Positions 5,958 through 9,465 of a stretch of DNA of 9,465 nucleotides are shown here, in pieces; position 1 is the first letter of the stretch, and the number at the start of each line of letters is the position of its first letter. The DNA comes from Nitrososphaerota archaeon (GTDB lineage: Archaea; Thermoproteota; Nitrososphaeria; Nitrososphaerales; UBA183). Under the pieces are notes generated by a model. The model searched no databases. It saw only the letters and a program-made list of their open reading frames with translations, and was not told where the DNA came from. The DNA is taken from contig JAPCJR010000035.1 in the NCBI GenBank assembly GCA_027886865.1, positions 1 to 9,465 of the forward strand, written 5' to 3'. The position numbers were made by a program, and so were the translations under genes.

Positions 5958-7945
5958 TCGACCACGACCTCGCTCGAGTTGATACTGACACCGACGTAGG
6001 GTATCGGTATCTCGAGGTTGATCGTGGGCGGACCGGGAGTGATGGTGACGCGCGGGTTCGCCTGCGAGATGACCTGGGTGCCTATCGGGTTCGGCTGCGA
6101 CACCACGTACGGGTCAGGGAGGCTGAAGAGGGGAGACGAGCCTGCGAAGTAGTTGAGGATGGCGTTGTCGAGCAGGGTGGTGAGCCCGAGGAGGTTCGCG
6201 TTCGTTATCATGTCGACGATCGACTCCGCCAGCGAGCTGGCATCGCTGAGAATCGTCGATATGGCGCCGCCGATGGCCTCCAGCGCGGTGGTCAGGATGT
6301 CCTTGATTATGTCCTGCAGGGGTCCGGGGAACGGGTCCAGGAGGTCGCTGAAGAAGTTCGCTATGCCGTCCTCTATGGCCTTCTGAAGCTTAGGCCCGAA
6401 CTCTATAGGGAGCACAAAAATCGGGAGCTGGGGCACGACGTAGAACTCCCATCTGTTGGGGTCGTTCGTGACCGCCGGATTGCCGACGGCGTAGTATGTC
6501 ATCGGCTCCAGAACGATGCTGACCTGGCTTTCGAGGCCGCCGAGGTCGACCGGGATGCTGATGTCGGGGTTGTGTCCGTTGCCTCCGAAGAGACTGAAGC
6601 CGGGGATGTTTATCGCCGGTATGATTGTGAAGCCGTCGACGACGAGGGCAGGGGTGCTGAAGCCCGGGATCGAGATCTTGGGGAGGTCTATGTTAATCTG
6701 GAAGTTGAGGCTGTCCCAGGACACGGTCAGGTCCTTGATGAGTATCGAGCCGTTCGGCTGCGTCGAGTTCGGGTTCTGCAGGGTCACCGTCCCGCCAGCA
6801 AGAGAGACCTCGACCTGATACCCGAGATAGAGAGGAGGGCCTCCGTAATAGCCCCAGGGCTGGGACGCGGGTGGTGGGGGGCCGACCGGGATCTCGATCT
6901 CGATCGAACCGGGGGCGAGTACGGTGGCCATTATCTTGTTGATTATGCCCTGCGAGATAGCGATTGTGAAGTCGCTCGGTCCAGTGCCGGGCCGCGGCAC
7001 TATGGATCTCGAGGTGGCGGGGCCGTATCCCGGACCGCCCGACCCTCCGCCGCCACCGGGCGGCCCGATGACCTCACCGGATAACGCGACATTGGCGTCC
7101 ATGAATAGCTTGACCTGGTCCTCCTCTATAGACGGGTTGGTCGGGACGGTCGTGGAGGGGGAAACCTGGAGCGTGAACGTAGCCGGGTTGTAGTCGAGGA
7201 GGCTCTCCAGGTTCAGGGTCTCGGCGAGAAGCGCGTTGACTGAGTTGCTCACCGAGTAGAGCACGCCGTTGGTGAAGTACATCAGATAACAGTCGATCAG
7301 CTTCCTCAACCCGTCCGGCTCGAACCCCACTATGTCCAGCCCGTCGAGGTTCATGTTCAGGAATCGCACGCTGTTGGAGTTCTTCAGCACGCCCTCCGCG
7401 TACAGGTCTAAGGAGAAGCAGTCGAGGTCGCTACGCGGAATCGGTCGCCCCCTCTCAACCTTGATCGGGATGGTGCGCCTCGACGTGGATGGACAGGACG
7501 CGCCGGCGAATGTCTGGGCGTGTATCGCAAAGTGCTCCACCGGTAGCGGAGCAGTCACGGTCGACGGGAGAGCTATCACGTTCCCGGGGTAGAAGTCCAC
7601 CTGCACCTTCGAGAGCTGTATGAGGAAGTCCGGCGATGGTATCGGGATGTTGAGGTTGAAGGGGACGGGCGTGCCTATCGGCGGGGTCTCCGCGGGGAAC
7701 GGGTTGAGGGAGGTGTTGAAGAGGAGCGGCGGGATTCCTGAGACGTCGATGGGTGAAATCAGCGGGTCCTCTGGGTCTATCGGGGCGGCCTGAATCGTAT
7801 TGCATGCGAGCTGAGGGTATGAGGCGATGAGGCTCGAGCCGAAATTGAAGAACGAAGGTACCTCCAGCATCAGACGGGCGATCAGGTCGTTTATCCCATT
7901 CTCATGAACTGCTACGTAAATGTCACAGTCTGCGGTGTATGCCAT
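5939..7945 (-). CDS. 668-residue tandem-duplicated beta-rich protein, family unknown (possibly TULIP-like)
   Basis: I do not recognise a named family. The protein seems to be two related halves. Half one opens with DIYVAVHENGINDLIA (8-23) and half two with DFTIAISQGIINKIMA (325-340), which align without gaps and share D, A, I, N and A. Later, VGFEPDGLRKLIDCYLMYF (206-224) matches IEFGPKLQKAIEDGIANFF (514-532), and each half ends in a strand near VKLFMDANV (278-286) and VVVEADV (660-666). A Gly-rich linker (294-309) joins the halves. Between these landmarks lie many Pro-bounded beta strands, and after the second a long amphipathic region (517-600). There is no signal peptide or membrane helix, so it may be cytoplasmic. 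Strand-plus-helix duplication of this kind recalls tubular lipid-binding (TULIP/P47-like) proteins; this is inference only. The ATG at 7945 is backed by a TATA box about 30 nt upstream. Confidence 0.85.
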   Translation of the reverse strand: MAYTADCDIYVAVHENGINDLIARLMLEVPSFFNFGSSLIASYPQLACNTIQAAPIDPEDPLISPIDVSGIPPLLFNTSLNPFPAETPPIGTPVPFNLNIPIPSPDFLIQLSKVQVDFYPGNVIALPSTVTAPLPVEHFAIHAQTFAGASCPSTSRRTIPIKVERGRPIPRSDLDCFSLDLYAEGVLKNSNSVRFLNMNLDGLDIVGFEPDGLRKLIDCYLMYFTNGVLYSVSNSVNALLAETLNLESLLDYNPATFTLQVSPSTTVPTNPSIEEDQVKLFMDANVALSGEVIGPPGGGGGSGGPGYGPATSRSIVPRPGTGPSDFTIAISQGIINKIMATVLAPGSIEIEIPVGPPPPASQPWGYYGGPPLYLGYQVEVSLAGGTVTLQNPNSTQPNGSILIKDLTVSWDSLNFQINIDLPKISIPGFSTPALVVDGFTIIPAINIPGFSLFGGNGHNPDISIPVDLGGLESQVSIVLEPMTYYAVGNPAVTNDPNRWEFYVVPQLPIFVLPIEFGPKLQKAIEDGIANFFSDLLDPFPGPLQDIIKDILTTALEAIGGAISTILSDASSLAESIVDMITNANLLGLTTLLDNAILNYFAGSSPLFSLPDPYVVSQPNPIGTQVISQANPRVTITPGPPTINLEIPIPYVGVSINSSEVVVEADVGP

Positions 7946-7969
7946 TGCAGATTACATGAGACGCCGCTG

Positions 7970-7979
7970 AAATATTTAG
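7970..7979 (-). promoter_or_regulatory. TATA box of the 668-residue protein gene
   Basis: The minus strand reads CTAAATATTT, a good archaeal TATA match, centred about 30 nt upstream of the ATG at 7945. A very short or absent leader follows. It lies in the 86-base spacer after the Ig-like surface protein gene, so this gene is probably transcribed independently. Confidence 0.6.
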
Positions 7980-8009
7980 GCGTTTGCGCATTACTTTACC
8001 AGATTGATG

Positions 8010-8019
8010 TCTCCGGAGA
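8010..8019. other. Perfect 10-base palindrome TCTCCGGAGA
   Basis: It is located between the Ig-like protein stop (8032) and the TATA box of the 668-residue protein gene, about 30 bases upstream of that box. It could be a dimeric regulator site or have no function; a 10-base palindrome is short enough to arise by chance. Confidence 0.2.
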
Positions 8020-8031
8020 ACACTCGTCTTT

Positions 8032-9465
8032 CTAATTGATCTGCGCAAGTTTCTTGCGCCGGATCACTAGATAGGATGCCGCCAGGAGTGCGGTAAAGAC
8101 AGATGCAATAGCGAACTGATAGGGGAACACCGGAACGCCTCCTCCGGATGAGCTGGAGGTAGAGGTCTGGGCGATAGCTGTAGAGCCTTCGGCTGACGTG
8201 CTTGTCGAGGTAGTAGCCTTGCTTGTTGTGGTCGTCGAGGACGCGGAACTCGTACTTGCCAGCGTCGGCGTCGTGCTGGAGCTCGTAGTACTCGGCTTGG
8301 TCGAGGTCGTTGTGCTGCTGATCACACTTGAGCTGGATGTGGTGCTTGTGGAAGTCGTAGTGCTCGAACTACTTGTCGTACTCGTCGTGGTCGACGATGT
8401 GGTTGATGTCGTCGTGACCTGCGCGACGGATAGCATGAACGTCCCCATGCTGCCATCGTTGTCACCATCGCCGGAATAGACCGCGGTGATCGTCACCGGA
8501 GATGTCGCGGACGAGGGAGTATAGTTGACGGCGCATGACCCGGCGGAGAGGGTGCATGTGGTGGCAGGCGAGAAGTTGGCGACCCCGCTGCTCGCCCATG
8601 TTACGGTCCCGCTAGGCGAGACGCCGGAGACGCTGGTTGAGCATGTGGTCGGCGAGCCCGTGGTTATCGGGGATGGCGAACAAGTGACGGTGGTGGTCGT
8701 GATACCCTTTGCGACGGAGAGCGAGTAGTTGCCCGAGCTTTCGGGGTTGTTCGTGTCCCCTCCATAGTTGGCCGTGATTAACACGGATGAGGGGACGGAG
8801 GGAGTGTATGAGACCGAGCAACTGCTCGAAGAGAGGGCGCATGACGGCGGAGAGAAGGTCCCAGTCCCGTTAGTCTTCCAAGTTATCGTCCCCGTAGGAG
8901 AGGCAGCCGCTACTGTTGCCGTGCATGTTGACGCCGTTGTCACCGTCACCGGGGAAGGAGTGCAGCTTACAGAGGTGGTGGCGACGTTAGGGGCGAAGCT
9001 CACGGCCAGCTCCGCCCAACCATCGTTAGTCTGCGGGTAACCGAATATACCATCGGTCACAGCGCTCGCGCCCCACGCCTCATATTCGCTGGCCTGCCAT
9101 CCGCCGACCATGCCGCAGGAGTAGCATGGCTGCCCAGGAATCAATGTATATCCCTGGTACGCAGAGAACTGGTCCGCGCTGTTCGCAATCACTGCGGCAG
9201 CGACGAAACCGTTCGCGTACGCGGTCAGAGGGGGAAGAAGGCTTGGCTCGTTGTCCACAAACGAACCGCCGAAAGCATTCCTGAACGTCGATGCGTTAAT
9301 CCCCGCCACATCATAGAGATCGCCTCCCAGGAAGGCTCTTCCGCCGGCCGCGAAGACCAAGGTGTCGGTCCCAGTCGAGGATGCAGTGGCCCAGAAGCCC
9401 TCTTCATTGCAGGTCGTATCATCGCACGAAGTTTCTACGCTGCCAAAGTAGTGATACGCGTTGTT
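8032..9465 (-). CDS. Surface protein with Ig-like domains, Ser/Thr stalk and C-terminal anchor, N-terminus beyond right edge
   Basis: The visible C-terminal 477 residues begin in frame at the right edge, so no true start is present; the TTG at 9360 is internal. Local residues 1-160 form an unrecognised extracellular-looking domain with cysteine pairs CDDTTC and CYSC, closing in GWAELAVSFAP. Two 95-residue Ig-like domains follow (161-255 and 256-350), of the bacterial group-3-like type, each with four cysteines: SCTPSP/TCSPSP, STC/TTC, SC/TC and SSC/GSC, then SYTPS/NYTPS and a TITA-Y-GD motif. Next come a Ser/Thr stalk (351-438), a membrane helix FAIASVFTALLAASYLVI (about 451-468) and the basic tail RRKKLAQIN. 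The protein should be displayed outside the cell, with probable disulfides. It shares its anchoring plan with the YVTN protein but has different display domains. Binding partner unknown. Confidence 0.88.
   Translation of the reverse strand, partial: NNAYHYFGSVETSCDDTTCNEEGFWATASSTGTDTLVFAAGGRAFLGGDLYDVAGINASTFRNAFGGSFVDNEPSLLPPLTAYANGFVAAAVIANSADQFSAYQGYTLIPGQPCYSCGMVGGWQASEYEAWGASAVTDGIFGYPQTNDGWAELAVSFAPNVATTSVSCTPSPVTVTTASTCTATVAAASPTGTITWKTNGTGTFSPPSCALSSSSCSVSYTPSVPSSVLITANYGGDTNNPESSGNYSLSVAKGITTTTVTCSPSPITTGSPTTCSTSVSGVSPSGTVTWASSGVANFSPATTCTLSAGSCAVNYTPSSATSPVTITAVYSGDGDNDGSMGTFMLSVAQVTTTSTTSSTTTSTTSSSSTTTSTSTTSSSSVISSTTTSTKPSTTSSSTTPTLASTSSASSTTTTSKATTSTSTSAEGSTAIAQTSTSSSSGGGVPVFPYQFAIASVFTALLAASYLVIRRKKLAQIN
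8152..8415 (-). repeat. Ser/Thr-rich stalk-coding low-complexity region
   Basis: This stretch encodes about 88 residues of nearly pure Ser and Thr (TTSTTSSTTTSTTSSSSTTT and similar) between the second Ig-like domain and the anchor. The DNA is a degenerate run of GTC/GTA/GTG-type triplets on the plus strand, which yields a spurious Val/Leu-rich frame there. Confidence 0.75.
8416..8985 (-). repeat. Two tandem 95-residue Ig-like modules
   Basis: The two modules have equal length and align end to end: CTPSP/CSPSP, TGTITWKTNG/SGTVTWASSG, SVSYTPS/AVNYTPS, ITANYGGD/ITAVYSGD and LSVAKG/LSVAQV. The base-level copies are clearly diverged, so the duplication is not recent. Confidence 0.8.

Noticed and set aside
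5800..5991. 63-residue minus-strand frame upstream of the small membrane-protein gene
   Set aside because: Rich in Arg, Ser and Pro, it overlaps both neighbouring genes and lacks a promoter.
5933..7084. 383-codon plus-strand open frame opposite the 668-residue gene
   Set aside because: Its product is dominated by Arg, Asp and Val with no fold-like pattern. It arises from GC-biased codons of the minus-strand gene, which has a good promoter and internal homology.
8198..8479. Val/Leu-rich plus-strand frame that looks like a membrane protein
   Set aside because: It is the reverse complement of Ser/Thr stalk codons; the hydrophobicity is a by-product of the triplet bias.

Overview
The window looks archaeal, most plausibly Nitrososphaeria/Thaumarchaeota or a related lineage; this is an inference from gene content. 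The pointers are two surface proteins with Ser/Thr-rich stalks and a C-terminal membrane anchor with a basic tail, YVTN propeller repeats, two proteins of families that often use coenzyme F420, and AT-rich TATA-like boxes about 27-30 nt upstream of start codons with almost no Shine-Dalgarno sequences (leaderless-type promoters). GC content is moderately high. I see no rRNA, tRNA, CRISPR array, transposase or phage gene.

Layout: seven of the eight clear genes lie on the minus strand. From the left are a DUF1275 (YoaK-like) membrane protein cut by the left edge; an F420-dependent glucose-6-phosphate dehydrogenase-like luciferase-family oxidoreductase; a LUD-domain (LutC-like) protein; and a 793-residue secreted YVTN protein with 14 repeats, a Thr/Ser stalk and a membrane anchor. 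A 250-base spacer follows, with promoter signals and perhaps one tiny gene. Then comes the only plus-strand gene, a pyridoxamine-phosphate-oxidase-like split-barrel protein, which converges within 4 bases on a small protein with an N-terminal membrane helix. The right third holds a 668-residue unrecognised protein that appears to be an internal tandem duplication, and the C-terminal 477 residues of a second stalked, anchored surface protein with two four-cysteine Ig-like domains, cut by the right edge.

How the genes relate: most seem to have their own promoter, so this is a run of mainly single-gene units rather than one operon. Two themes stand out: flavin/F420-type redox enzymes (the luciferase-family and split-barrel proteins, with LUD nearby) and cell-surface display (the YVTN and Ig-like proteins). 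The best candidate for undescribed biology is the 668-residue protein: two related halves, each opening with the same strand-helix motif, joined by a Gly-rich linker, without a signal peptide or membrane helix. The layout recalls tubular lipid-binding-like proteins, but I could not assign it to a family.
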